From the NCBI GenBank assembly GCA_949752735.1, contig OX457047.1:35293113-35357112 (forward strand): DNA of 64,000 nt, in the 5' to 3' direction. Source of the stretch: Lumbricus terrestris. Taxonomy: Eukaryota; Annelida; Clitellata; Crassiclitellata; Lumbricidae. Positions within the stretch are counted from its first letter, which is position 1. Each line of letters opens with the position of its first letter. This document shows, in pieces, positions 10,437 to 23,163 of this stretch. Below the pieces are notes generated by a model that did no database searches, was not told the origin of the DNA, and saw nothing but the letters and a program-made list of their open reading frames with translations. The translations under genes and the position numbers were made by a program.

Positions 10437-10708
10437 TCCCTTAATAGTATACTAGCATTAGTTCTTAATAGTATACTAGGATTAGTTCTTAGTGGTATAC
10501 TAGGATTAGTTCTTAATAGTATACTAGCATTAGTTCCTAATAGTATACTAGCATTAGTTCTTAATAGTATACTAGCATTAGTTCTTAATATACTAGCATT
10601 AGTTCTTAATAGTATACTAGCATTAGTTCTTAATAGTATACTAACATTAGTTCTTAATAGTATACTAGCATTAGTTCTTAAAAGTATACTAGCGTTAGTT
10701 CTTATGGT
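10437..10708. repeat. 24-bp minisatellite
   Basis: About eleven units of roughly TTAATAGTATACTAGCATTA plus GTTC; one unit is three bases short. The unit is a multiple of three, so the - strand reads as a repeating ORF, which I do not regard as a gene. Confidence 0.95.
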
Positions 10709-12714
10709 TCCATTTATGCTGTCTTTGTGATCAGAATAGCTCAGTGTCATATTGAAAGAGCAGTTAGGTATTTGTCTTTCTGACAGCCTGACAGCAATGC
10801 AGGAAATTGTACAGTGCTTTTACGAGTGATGCATTATAAGCATGTGATGAGTTGTAAACATTGCATTAAATAAGGCCGTGTTGGTCTAAAACATTCAGAT
10901 TGTTATGGTCTGATTGCATCTTTCCATTTTCCCTAAGATTTGCTTGATGTCAGTGGCTTTCAGGGAATGGAATGGCTTCCTGTCTGGCGATGGCTTAGCC
11001 ACGCACATGAGTCATTTTATAGGAGGCCATCAAGACTTGTAGGCAACAGTTCTATTATGGTTTGATGTCTTTCGTTGATGACGGCTCAGATCAATCGATT
11101 GGAGCGCCCTCTTTCATTTCGGCCATTGTTATGTTGTCATCTTTTACCGTCGTTATCGCTGCACTTATTGATATCTACGGCCGCATTGAAGATGATCGAA
11201 TGTATGATGCTATTCTTATAACACGGCTTATTGCATATGAGCCAAGCCGAATGATTTCTGAAGTACAATGCTAAGCTTTAAATAGTACTGCGTTCCAAGA
11301 AAAGTAGTTTGTTGCTATTTTAAACGTTTTGATTTTAACTGCATTGATTATTAATGCAGTTGGTTCTCTTTGAATAATAGGTAGTTTACTACAGGCAGCG
11401 AAAACAGATTAAGCGTCACAATATACATACACAGTGCACTATAAACATAAGGTCAAACATGCAGATCGTGAATACGTTCGTAAAACCCATTTATGCAAAG
11501 TTCTCGATTTACCATTCAAGATGATGGCGACGAGTTCGGAATTGCAACGTACGTAACACCACAGAATATCCTGAATTAAATTAAATTTCAAGTGAGTTAG
11601 TCGGAAATTAATAGAACATATATGCGACGACGTTTCTTAATAATGCGATGTGAGTCTAATCTGCGAGAGCCACAGATGAATCTTTTGACAGATTACCATT
11701 GGTTAAGACCAGATGACTTTCTGTAAACATAGGTATACAACCAGCATTCAGTTCATCTTTCTGTCTCACCGTATATTTAGCTACAGCCAAGCATAAGTTA
11801 ATAAACTGATGAGTGGTAGGCCGACATGTACCTTTCTTGTATTAAGATAAATGAACCAACTTTTGAGTAATGCTGTAAGCATTTTCAGATTTTTGAACCA
11901 TTTATTACTGAAGGTTAATTGTACTGGTATTGTATTGTATTGTATTTAAACGCCTCTGGTAGGATGGACATTCAGAAGTGTTCCCAGGGTACAAGGCCCG
12001 TGCGACGGAGCAGTTTTTGAGAAGAGAGAGGGAAGAAGAGAGGCTGCCAGACAGAATAATTGCAGAGCAAACAGAAGGAGGTCATTTCAAAGAGAAGTCC
12101 AGGTCCAATTGAGTCAATTTATTTGTAAGAATTGAATAACTCAAGTGCTTTTCAGGGTTTGAATATAATCTATGTATTTTCTGAGTTTTCATGAACCACT
12201 GGTAGCCTATAAAAAGCTCAAGTGAGTTACTGTATTGTAAGCGCTTGATTGAGTCTTTACGTTTGCAGACTTCTGAATGCCGTGTAAGTCAATTTTTTTA
12301 ATTCTCACTTGATTTTTTTCTAAATTCAAGTCAATTTCGAGGAAGACCTGTCAGAATACATTAGAAAGTTTTATTGCCATGTCGCAAAATTATTCTTAAA
12401 GTGTAACTAACTCCAGACTTTATGGAGTGGCAGATAAATTTGAACTCGTTGGTCATTGACTTTTGAGATGAGGATAGACTGGTAGCTGAATGCTATCAAT
12501 AACATATGAGACTCATGAGTCATCGTAATATAAAGCAGTTGATAAGGTGAAGAAGGATTGCTACTGACTTGTCTCTGTTGATTGCCATTGAGAATACACC
12601 TTGTGACCAGTTAGTTTGGTACTTTAATAATGAGAAGTATGTACGAAAAGTGACTGGGAACCAATGCAGCTTGTCTTTTAAATGTTAAACTGACATTCTC
12701 ATGCTTATAAATCC
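10709..12714. other. No gene recognised
   Basis: Unique-looking AT-rich DNA. The stretch at 10811-10857 matches 1746-1795, and 11927-12060 resembles 29140-29260 in opening with TATTGTATTGTATT, suggesting an old dispersed repeat. No exon was identified. Confidence 0.4.
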
Positions 12715-13046
12715 TCAAGTTTATGGTTATGGTTAAGTCTCTTGCTTTTAAATCCTAAAGCCTCTTGTTTATAAATCCTCAAGTCTCTTGCTTACAAATC
12801 CTAAAGTCTCTTGTTTATAAATCCTCAAGCCTCTTGCTTACAAATCCTAAAGTCTCTTGTTTATAAATCCTCAAGTCTCTTGCCTGTAAATCCTCAAGTC
12901 TCTTGCTTATAAATCCTCAAGTGAGTCAAGTCTCTTGCTTATAAATCCTAAAGTCTCTTGTTTATAAATCCTCAAGTCTCTTACTAATAAATCCTCAAGT
13001 CTCTTGCTAATAAAATCCTCAAGTCTCTTGCTAATAAATCCTCAAG
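12715..13046. repeat. About 23-bp minisatellite
   Basis: About fourteen imperfect units of the form AAATCCTCAAGTCTCTTGCT plus TAT. Confidence 0.93.
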
Positions 13047-13138
13047 TGGTTTTATATTTCCACAGCAAAATGCCAAATAATAACTGGACGTTTGCATCTG
13101 ATCAACCAGAGTAAACTGAAATGCTGTCAATGGCCACA

Positions 13139-13219
13139 AATAAATATATAAATACAAATAAATATAAAAATACAAATAAATATATAAATACAAATAAATA
13201 TATAAATACAAATAAATAT
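13139..13219. repeat. AT-rich short tandem repeat
   Basis: Repeats of AAATAAATATATAAATAC. Confidence 0.9.
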
Positions 13220-13396
13220 CTCTCATGCAGCTGATAAACCAGAACCGTGAGCACGCAGTTGACTAGATTTCAGGATTGTTAGATCTTTTTCAAGAGAAAT
13301 TATTGCTTTGGCTTTGCCAATGGACAAGTTGTTTTATGAATGATTGATAAGTGTCGAGGCCATTGAAGGGAGTGAGTAAGTTATCAGGCATGATTT

Positions 13397-13797
13397 GTGA
13401 AGGAAGGAAGGAAGGAAGGAAGGAAGGAAGGAAGGAAGGAAGGAAGGAAGGAAGGAGGGAAGGAGGGAGGGAGGGAGGGAGGGAGGGAGGGAGGGAGGGA
13501 GGGAGGGAGGGAGGGAGGGAGGGAGGGAGGGAAGATAGAAAGGAAGGAAGGAGAAAGGGAGGGAGGGAAGAAGGAAGGAACGAACGAACGAACGAACGAA
13601 GGAACGAAAGAAGGAAGGAGGGAGGGAGGGAAGGAAGGAAGATAGGAAGGAAGGAACGAAGGAAGGAAGGAAGGAAGGAAGGAAGGAATGAAGGAAGAAC
13701 GAAGGAAGGAAGGAAGGAAGGAAGGAAGGAAGGAAGGAAGGAAGGAAGGAAGGAAGGAAGGAAGGAAGGAAGGAAGGAAGGAAGGAAGGAAGGAAAG
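13397..13797. repeat. 400-bp pure purine tract (GGAA/GGGA)n
   Basis: Runs of GGAA, then GGGA, then mixed units including ACGA, then GGAA again. Only a few non-purines (mainly C in the ACGA units and scattered T) interrupt it. Long ORFs exist in several frames on both strands but are artefacts of the tetranucleotide. Confidence 0.97.
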
Positions 13798-14774
13798 TCC
13801 TCTCCACCACTCGCTGCTTCCCTTGCATGTGCTTTGCTTTATATTTACTTCAACAGTTAATACATGTAAATTTTGGGTTCTGTCCACTGTTGACTTTGGT
13901 TCAGTTTCGAACCACGTCTCACTGACTGACTGACTGGTCGATGATCGGCTATAATGAGCTGTGGATGTAATGAATTTCTAGCAGTCCTTGGTTGAATGGA
14001 ATAGCAGATGAAAGGAAGTGGTTAGTGCTATGCCGCCTCTGTCTGCTTTAGAGTTGATCATGCGGAGATGCATTTCCTTAGGCATCGATGTTCCCCTGTA
14101 GTGCTAATTGGCAGCATCTTTAAGAGATTGGAATGTTCCTGGTGTCTTACTGTCTTTCAAATCATTGTCTGTTTAGTCGCATTTTGGGCAAATTTAAAGC
14201 GTAAAACAGACCTCGTGTTGTGCAATGTAAGAATGGTATTTTGTTTCTTTTATTAACAGAGGTGATTGTTATTGTTGTTATTGTCATTGTTGTTGTTGTT
14301 AATGAGAATTTAGTTGGTGCCCCTTAAATGTGATAATTATACACAGACGTGCTCCCAGTTCAGCAATTGCTAAATAGGACATTCTTTAAGTTAGTTAGGA
14401 ACATATTGGTGCGACCTCTAGGCACCAGGAGATGGAGCACAACAGGGAGCCCATTAGGACCAGCAAACAAAAACTGATGAGGTTGTTGCATGATTCTTCA
14501 CCTTCCAGAAAAACACTGGTAGAGATCAAGTCTATCACTCTTTGGGTTTTTGCAGGCCAGTGCAAATAAGGCCAAGACTGGAGCGTTTTAGTTCCAGCTT
14601 CCAGGAACCACACGGGTAGCTGGGCTTGGTGGATGGTGTTAAAAATATTTAGTTGTTGACTTGTTTAGTCGTTTTTTCCTGATGATATTCTCCCATTTTT
14701 CTTGTCCTGTCCTTTCTCTGATGGTTTTTATTTGATATTCGGAACAAATAGAGTAAAAGTCTCAAAATAGATTT

Positions 14775-14855
14775 CTGCCCGGATATGAATTTGAACATCC
14801 AGCCTCTGTGTTGATAGTCCAATCTGATAATCATTAATCACTGAACTGTCATCGT
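14775..14855 (-). repeat. Degraded tRNA-derived sequence (SINE head or tRNA pseudogene)
   Basis: On the - strand GTTCAGTGATTAATGAT resembles an A box and GATGTTCAAATTC a B box at about tRNA spacing. No intact tRNA fold or CCA-side pairing is evident, so a SINE remnant is preferred. Confidence 0.4.
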
Positions 14856-15195
14856 GCACTATGCAAGGTTATGGCACCTGACAGATTGACTTACCGTGGT
14901 AAATTACCAGACGAGCGTTAAATTACTCGCTGATGTTTATCCAGCCGTGGTTTGGATTGGCATTTTCTGATGGCTCTATTTGGAATTTTCACCACAAGTT
15001 GCAATTTTTTGCTGTAGCAGATTTCGTGATGGAATGGAATCACCATCATCGCCTTCTGAGCGAAATCTGAGGCGCTTAATTAATTTCATGGTGACACTTC
15101 TTCTATCTGCAGATGACTTGACACTGAAATAGAAATTTGTGTTTGCCAGGTGACAGAAAGCTGAAGATAGGATGATGATATTCAAGGGCAAGAGG

Positions 15196-15311
15196 ATTCC
15201 TCCTCCTCCTCTCCTCCTTCTCCTCCTCCTCCTCCTCCTCCTCCTCCTCTTCCTTCTTCTCCTCGTCTTCCTCCTCCTTCTCGTCCTCGTCCTCGTCCTC
15301 CTCCTTCTCCA
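15196..15311. repeat. (CTC)n pyrimidine tract
   Basis: An almost pure pyrimidine run of CTC/CTT/CGT units. Confidence 0.93.
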
Positions 15312-16112
15312 GAGTTATAGCATGTCGTTGATTAATAAGATTCTTCAGCGTGTAATACATATATCAGTAATCAGTATTCCCCTTGATTGGCCGTGGTATT
15401 TCAAGTTTGCCTTAAGACTCCATAGGAATATATGTTGCTAATATGTTGTGCTTCACGGATAGGCCTACACTACAGGAACCCAGAGAAAGGCAGGCAGAAT
15501 TGTTTCATAGTCCATGCACGTGTGCATGGACATTCTACGGCCGTTTGCTTTACAGAACAAATTTATTGCATAACATAGTCACAGATTCTTGCTTAAAGAA
15601 GAACATTTTGTTATTTTTGCTTGTGACTTTCTTGATTAGACATCAAAAGAAGTGGCAAATTGACTATTGTTTAGATGGATATTAAAACTGATTTACCTAC
15701 CAGTTGTATATATATAACTTGAGTCTTTGGTAGGTTATTAATTTTACTGGCGAGCGTATTCTGTCCTATTGGTGTCATTGACCATTAATCACAACTCATA
15801 GACTTTTACTGTCAGTTTTTATTATCGCTAGAAACAAACCTTATAGATCATCGGTCACTTAAATACATTTTACCCACATTTTAATTATTTCTTTAGTTTA
15901 TTATGTGAGTCTGCAATAAACGACAATCTCTGAGCACAGAGACGTTGCTCCTCGATTCTCTTGTTAGCTCATCCATCTCATCGGATGTTGTTTCTACGTC
16001 TTTCACATCCTATTTGCACTTGTCTGGCTCGACTGAATTATTTAGGAAGAGAAAGACAAGACCGGCTGACGACAATGCTGAACTGTGTTTTTTGTCCTGT
16101 GTGTGTGTGCAG

Positions 16113-16228
16113 ACCTGCCTTTCTTCACCCTTCGACCGCTGCCCGTCTATCAGCGACTTCTCGGTCAGACTGTCATGATGCCGTGCGTCGCAGAGGGCGA
16201 TCCAAAGCCGACAATCTTCTGGAAGAAG
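16113..16228 (+). CDS. IGSF9/Turtle-like receptor, exon A (first half of last Ig domain)
   Basis: This exon encodes the N-terminal half of an Ig domain, including FFTLRPLPVYQRLLG, the first cysteine in MMPCVAEGDPKPTIFW and the core tryptophan. Known family: Turtle/IGSF9 proteins are neuronal adhesion receptors with five Ig and two FN3 domains, and this segment resembles their fifth Ig domain. It follows a TG-rich acceptor ending in AG at 16111-16112 and starts with 2 nt of a split codon. It ends at donor GT 16229 in phase 0, matching the next exon. No exon for Ig1-4 was recognised upstream, so the gene is 5'-partial here. The seven exons joined give 1127 bp in one frame ending in TAG. IGSF9 is the best match; other Ig-FN3 receptors are less likely because the whole domain order fits. 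Confidence 0.82.
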
Positions 16229-16689
16229 GTCTGTGCTGCGTTTCGATTGTTTTTCTGCTTAGAATTGGAGCATGCTCCAGCGCCGTGAGCGTTGTATTTA
16301 CCCTAAGGATCTTTTATGACATTGGTTGCGTTGCCTAGTTGGAGATCCGGTTGGTCTCAGTTTGATGCAACAGAGTACTGTGGTCCTTTTGTCCTTTAGA
16401 GTAAGATAATTATTTGCTGGTGGGAGGTTAAATTGCGAGTCATATAACCTGTTTCTGCGTTTGCTTTTGCTTTGACCAGCATCCAGTTTCTGGTCTAGGC
16501 CTCTGGGCAGGTAATAGGTATCTTACCTTGCATACAGGTATGTAATTAGGAGGAAAATAAGAAAACAGGTTGCCAGTTCGTAAGTACTTCCAATTAATGG
16601 CACGTGCATCAAGATGCAGGCAGCTAAAAGCCTCTGTAATCTTCTGAACACACTTCAGACTGAACTATGGTTTATTTTTCATGCGAGAA

Positions 16690-18210
16690 GCTGTAGTTAG
16701 ATGTAAATGATAGTAGGATGTCTCTGTCTTTGTAGTATTAGGAGTCTATGTAATGATAGGATGTCTATGTCTTTGTAGAAGATGTAAATGATAGTAAGAT
16801 GTCTCTGTCTTTGTAGTATCAGGAGATATAATGATAGCAGGATGTCTCTGTCTTTTGTAGTAGATGTAAATGATAGTAGGATGTCTCTGTCTTTATAGTA
16901 TCAGTAGATGTAAATGATAGTAAGATGTCTCTGTCTTTGTAGTATCAGGAGATATAATGATAGCAGGATGTCTCTGTCTTTTGTAGTAGATGTAAATGAT
17001 AGTAGGATGTCTTTGTAGTATCAGTAGATGTAGTGATAGTAGGAGATGTCTATGTTTTTGTAGTATAAGTAGATGTAATGATAGTAGGAGATGTCTATGT
17101 TTTTTGTAGTATAAGTAGATGTAATGATAGTAGGGGATATCTCTGTCTTTGTAGTATCAGTATATGTAATGATAGTAGGAGATATCTCTGTCTTTGTAGT
17201 ATCAGTAGATGTAATGATAGTATGATGTCTTTGTAATATAAGTAGATGTAAATGATAGTAGGATGTCTCTGTCTTTAAAGTATCAGTAGATGTAAATGGT
17301 GGTAGGATGTCTCTGTCTTTGTAGTAGATGTAAATGATAGTAGGATATCTCTGTCTTTGAAGTAGATGTAAATGATAGTAGGATGTCTCTGTCTTTGTAG
17401 TAGATGTAAATGATAGTAGGATGTCTTTGTAGTATCAGTAGATGTAGTGATAGTAGGAGATGTCTATGTTTTTGTAGTATAAGTAGATGTAACATTTGAT
17501 AATAGGGGATATCTCTGTCTTTGTAGTATCAGTAGATGTAATGATATTAGGATGTCTTTGTAGTATCAGTAGGTGTGATGACAGTAGGATGTCTCTGTCT
17601 TTTTAGTATCAGTAGATGTAATGATACTAAGATGTCTCTGTCTTTTTAGTATCAGTAGATGTAATGATACTAAGATGTCTCTGTCTTTGTAATATAAGTA
17701 GATGTAATTGATAGTAGGATGTCTATGTTTTTGTAGTATAAGTAGATGTAACATTTGATAATAGGGGATATCTTTGTCTTTGTAGTATCAGTAGATGTAA
17801 TGATAGTAAGATGTCTCTGTCTTTGTAGTATCAGTAGATGTAATGATAGTATGATGTCTTTGTAATATAAGTAGATGTAAATGATAGTAGGATGTGTCTG
17901 TCTTTGTAGTATCAGTAGATGTAATGATATTAGGATGTCTCTGTCTTTATAGTATCAGTAGATGTAATGATAGTAAGATGTCTCTGTCTTTGTAGTATAA
18001 GTAGATGTAATGATATTAGGATGTCTCTGTCTTTATAGTATCAGTAGATGTAATGATAGTAAGATGTCTCTGTCTTTGTAGTATAAGTAGATGTAATGAT
18101 ATTAGGATGTCTCTGTCTTTGTAGTATCAGTAGATGTAATGATACTAAGATGTCTCTGTCTTTGTAGTATAAGTAGATGTAATGATAGCTAGGATGTCTT
18201 TGTCTTTCGT
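16690..18210. repeat. 1.5-kb minisatellite, unit about 43 bp
   Basis: About 35 variable units with consensus pieces GTAGATGTAATGATAGTAGG and ATGTCTCTGTCTTTGTAGTA plus TCA. Units vary in length (about 30-46 bp) and in the spacer (TATCA or TATAA). It lies 460 bp downstream of exon A's donor. Confidence 0.95.
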
Positions 18211-19302
18211 TGCTGGTATCTCGCAGTGGAGAGGTTTCATGACCGACCGAAGGATTCGCGTTTATCTCTCTCCGTAGCTCTGCGTAGAACATGCAGAGGA
18301 TTATTGCTTTGGCTGCAGCTTTATAGAGCTGGCACCTTTGCGTCGATGAATAATAACTCGGATGCGTTGGATCAGAAACGTTCGGATAACGTTGGTCCTG
18401 AAACATTCGGATGAATGGGAAGAGAAGCTTTGTTGCGCTGCTAATGAATTGCCCGCGTCCGTTTGCTTGAAAAAATCGAAAGTTTGGTGACACGATTTCT
18501 TCTGCCATGAGTGGACTTGTTGTTGTATCATTCAGCACATGTGTGAGCTTAACGAGGGCTAGGGCATCAGTTGAGCTGTAGATTTTCATTGAGATGTTCC
18601 GGTGGTGCACTGGATTAGGATTTATCAATATCCGACCTTGTCTGTCTTCTTATAATAAGGCTTTAGTTTTGTGTTTGGTGCAATTGTTTTTGCTCTTCTC
18701 ATTTGGTTGGCTTTTCTAGTGTAAAAAAACCAGAAAGGCATTCGCAGCACTGAACACACTGTTGCATGTACTATGCAATGGTTGGTAGAGTTTCTACATA
18801 TCTGCATTTTTTAAAAGAATAATTTTTGTGTTATAAACTTTTACTTTGTTTACGTCATATTGAAAGGACTGTACATATGCCAGTAGGTTTTTTTTAGCAG
18901 AAAAACGCATTTGGTCGTATAGTTATTTCAGGTAATAATGCTATTTGCTGAGCTTCTACCTGCAAATGAGAATAAGCAAACTATCAACTCATAATATATA
19001 TATACAAACTTTTATTTCAGTACAATTAGGTAGCACAGAATAATCATGAAATCCGTGTGTACATGTAAAGAATTAAAATATCAAAACTGTAGAAACTGTA
19101 AGGCAAATGTGCAATATTGTATGCATTTGATGGGTTTCTAAATGTTAATGTGTAGATGTACTGATGTACCATTGGATACATACACACATACACGCACCAC
19201 ACACATACATATACACTGTACAGTTATACACACACATAAATTATATAGCATACGGTAGCATGGCAGAAAGGTCATTGTAGGTTACATATAATGGCCATTG
19301 CA

Positions 19303-19335
<33 letters not shown>

Positions 19336-20237
19336 CTTATATATACATAATATATGTATATGCACATATATATATAATGAGTATATGTATGTATAATTGT
19401 ATATATAGGTATGTATATAGTATGTAACTATGTATATATGTGTGTAACTGTGTATTTGTATATATTTACGTATATGCATTTGTCACAGCATCAGATACAC
19501 GCAACGCGGATGTTGATTGGAATTTGAAAAGTATCGTGACCTGCTATGCTTTTCCTTTCAGAGATTCTGTAAGCCACGAGTCTGCTCTCATAAATCCTTT
19601 CCACATATACGTGTGTCTGTGCGTGAGGAGTTTCTTTGTGTCCAGTAATTTGTGAATTTGACAGATAATCAGACGTGATCAAGATTGAGTTGTCTATGGT
19701 TTTTTAAAAGCGACAGACACAGTCCATGGGATCCTGTAAATATTTGGCAACCATACGTGATGATTTGGTTATTTGGGTCTTCTGTTGAAAGAATTCCGTG
19801 TTTTTTTATATCATTTGCATGCTAACAACATTTAGAATATAAGTTGCGTCTGAACAGAATGAGAATTCCTGTTCTCAAAATTCCTGTCTCTCTTGCAATG
19901 AATTTCATATGACATTATTTGCCATATTTCATATGCAATTCAATTCATTTTTAAAATCAGCAGCAAAAGGCATTTTACAGAAATGTCGGAAACTCATCAA
20001 TTGCACAGAAATTTCTAAGGTTTATCTGTTGATGTTGTCTACAGGACAACCATAAAGGATATTAACAAATCCACTAATGCATTGACTAAAATAGGTTCTG
20101 ATGGCCAAGCGGTTATTTGTTATGATCATTTGTTGGCATTTATGAACGCAAATAGCTTTATTTGTGTTATACACAAAAGTCTGATCTTTCAGACAACAGA
20201 GATGTGAGAGAAAGCGCAAAAGTGACCCTGAAAGACA

Positions 20238-20455
20238 TGTAATCATAAATTGCAAGAAGCAGATCTTTCAATTTACATTATTATGGTTAGAAAAGAGCAC
20301 TTTAAAAATTCAACTTTGAAGTCTACCCTATAGAAGATGAGTAAATACATGTAATCATAAATTGCAAGAGGCAGATCTTTCAATTTACATAATTATGGTT
20401 AGGAAGGAGCACTTTAAAATTCAACTTTGAAGTGTACCATAAGGAAGATAAGTAA
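20238..20455. repeat. Two-copy tandem duplication (about 110 bp)
   Basis: Two adjacent copies beginning ACATGTAATCATAAATTGCA, each ending in AAGTAA/GAGTAA; about 90% alike by eye. Confidence 0.9.
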
Positions 20456-20993
20456 TTACTATATGCATGATCTCCGGCAGGAACACAAAGGATTTTGTTC
20501 TATTGAAGCTGAACAAAGGAATGGGAATTTCAAAGCCACCGTATACTTCATTCTCATTAAGGGATGAGACTGTGGGACAAAGCGGAGTGTCGGCTCCCTC
20601 GAAGGAACTGTGTACAATGACTCAGAACAAAAGGAATTTCTCCTTTGTAGCTTTGTACTCGGTGCCAGTTGACAGATCTGCGGCCAAGATCTTGGGACCT
20701 TGATTGCATTTTATAAATCAGAAGAGAGCTCTGGAGGATTTTATGCCTGCTGGGATGGCACTTCAAGGATGGGCGTTCCAAAAGCTCTAACGTTTGCCAT
20801 ATTCTGTCAATAGCCAACCCCCCAAGATTCTGATTGCCTTACCTCAAGACCATTGATCAAGTGGAACTCGTCACCTAACGCGAGCAGCCGAGTTTCAGCA
20901 GGCGGTGGTAAAACTGGAAATTACCTTTTGTCATGAAACATGTAGTTCTATCAGTTGGTTTTTTTCTTTTGCATCTGTTTATCGCCTGCTACC

Positions 20994-21190
20994 AAGATGA
21001 ATTGCCAACATGAATTGCCAACATGAATCACCAACATGTATTGCCATCATGAATTGCCAACATGTATTGCCAACATGAATTGCCAACATGAATTGTCAAC
21101 ATGAATTGTCAACATGAATTGCCAACATGAATTGCCAACATGTATTACCAGCATGAATTGTCAACATGAATTGCCAACATGAATTGCCTG
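20994..21190. repeat. 13-bp minisatellite
   Basis: About fourteen units of GAATTGCCAACAT with small variants (TATTGCC, GTCAACAT). Confidence 0.95.
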
Positions 21191-21742
21191 CATTTTGCCT
21201 AATGTTGTGAGGTGTACAAGTAGACAATCTGTATAGTGTGTCCTTTTGATAAAGGTAATCAGACATGAGTCCGTTTGACTGGGGTCACCGGTTTGGACTG
21301 ACCTCCGGCATTGATTGCTTTGCAGACGTGCATTGCTGTCCTACCGACTTACTTGCCCTCAACTTCATCATGGTGAGACTTTATGCGAATTGTGAGACTG
21401 GGTGAGAAGAACTGCATGATCCACATTCTTCTAGAAAGAAGAAACCATTTATTCCAGTGCATTATTTGTATTAGGGACGATTTATCATTGTCTCTTTTTA
21501 CACTCACTGTCACGTTGCTTATTATTTTGTTGTAAAAGTTTATCTTGTTTATTTAGACATGACCACGAGAACAACTCATGACACCTGCTTTCTTCTGCTA
21601 TTGATCATTTATTCGGATGTGTTTATTCTCATTTGGGACTGTATTTTGTCTTTCATGGTTGCAGAGTTCAGAGATCAAAGCTGTCATTATCTTGTTGTAG
21701 AAGTGCAATCTATATTAGATGTAGTTATTTGTATGTATGAAC

Positions 21743-21951
21743 ACTTGTTATAGCACCCTTCAGGATTTCTAGTAAGAGGCGCTCCCGACTACAGCACAGA
21801 CACTGATTCGGAGTTTCACGCCAAAACGCTTGAGCAACTGCGAGTAAAGAACTTGCTCAGATTTCCTACATGGCTCCTTGAGATGGATTCGAACTCGCAA
21901 CTTTCTGGCTCCAAAGCACCGAAAATACCCCTACACTCCACACTGGGCCCA
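21743..21951 (-). mobile_element. tRNA-derived SINE copy 1
   Basis: Shares with the other copies the pieces TATAGC(A/G)CCC, AGAGGCGCTCCCGACTACAG, GAGTTTCACGCC, TTGCTCA and GATTCGAAC. The tRNA-like head with B box (inverse of GATTCGAACTC) is at the + strand right end, so the element points to the - strand. Confidence 0.85.
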
Positions 21952-22299
21952 CAATTATTAATTTATTTAACAAGTGTAAGCCAAGGGACCGTGGTAAGGG
22001 CTTCTTATTCTTATGAGTGCATGTATAAGTTGAGGTACTGGTTTTGCATTTCATTCATGCATAGAGGGCATTGGTTGCATTGCACTCTAGTGGGAAATGT
22101 GCTGGAAAGTCAGTTAGAAAGTCAGGGGTTCAGATCTGCTTTAATATTTTGGATCTACTTGGATCTTGTAGTCAATTCAGCTGTACGGCATACACTGTAG
22201 AATTAGTGTAGATGTAAACATCGGTGACAAATGGCCTTCTCTCCTATACTAAGACTAAGAAGATGAAGCCGCTAGCACTTCATTATGAATTGCCGCCTC

Positions 22300-22620
22300 T
22301 CAGAGCTTCTCTTTCTACTCTACCTCCTCCTTCTCCCGCTTCCTTTCCATCTTCCTCTTTCTTCTCTGCCTTCTTTCTCTTCTTTCTCCTCCTCTTCTTT
22401 TTCTTCTTGCTTTTCTTCCTCTTGCTCTCCTCCTCCTTTTTCTTTCCTGCTCTCCTCTTCATTCTTCTTATGTGCAGGGATACTCTTCCTTCTCCTGCTT
22501 CCTCTCCATCTTCCTCTCCATCTTCTCTGCCTTCTTCTTTCTCTTCCTCCTCTTTCTCCTCCTACTTCTCTTCCTTTTCCTCTTGCTACTCTTGCTCCTC
22601 CTTTTTCTTCTTCTTACGTG
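22300..22620. repeat. Pyrimidine-rich tract
   Basis: Repeated CTTCCTCTC-like sequence in two related blocks separated by ATGTGCAGGGATA. The long ORFs in all three + frames are compositional artefacts. Confidence 0.9.
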
Positions 22621-23163
22621 CATGGCTACTCAGGTCAGTATCTATATTGTTGTGTTGTATGTGATGTTACAGCTAATGTTTCTGGATCTGCCTATATATG
22701 TATAAACCTTCAATCTGCTTTGTTACTTGAGGGAGGCTTACTGCTTTTTCGTTTAGGACCTAAACATCAGATTTAGGACAGATTTTCTACAGAAGTAAAA
22801 CTCTGACAAAACCCCGTTCCAAATCCCCGTGACTTTCCCTGGTAGCTGCAGCGTGAGCCAGCTCCACCCAGGCGTACACGGAGGATCCCATTAAACGGAG
22901 CGCGCTCGCCCTCGTGTGTTACTCGTAACAGCATCTCCGAAGGATTAAGTTCCTACGGTCGCTCTTAAGTTCGCAGGAAATCAATAAATCGATGGATTAA
23001 CCGGTGAATTATTGGCGGGTCAATACACTTTCATCTTTGAACTGAATTATTGATCTATCCATTGAATCATTGATCTATCCATCAACTAATCGCTTAATCA
23101 ATACAGCTAGGATGTTTTCATTATCTTACGGGTCATGCTAGATGTGTGTGTGTGTAATTGTAA

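Noticed and set aside
10403..10750. 115-codon repetitive - strand ORF (LLRTNASI repeats)
   Set aside because: Produced by a 24-bp minisatellite whose unit is a multiple of three; no start context or flanking exon.
13334..13887. Long ORFs in several frames on both strands
   Set aside because: All read the GGAA/GGGA tetranucleotide tract; composition alone explains them.
16690..18210. CRISPR-like array of regular repeats
   Set aside because: Units are tandem and variable with no unique spacers, in a eukaryotic intron.
22224..22776. Serine/leucine-rich ORFs of 146-163 codons
   Set aside because: Open frames in all three + frames across a CTTCCTC pyrimidine tract; no protein character.
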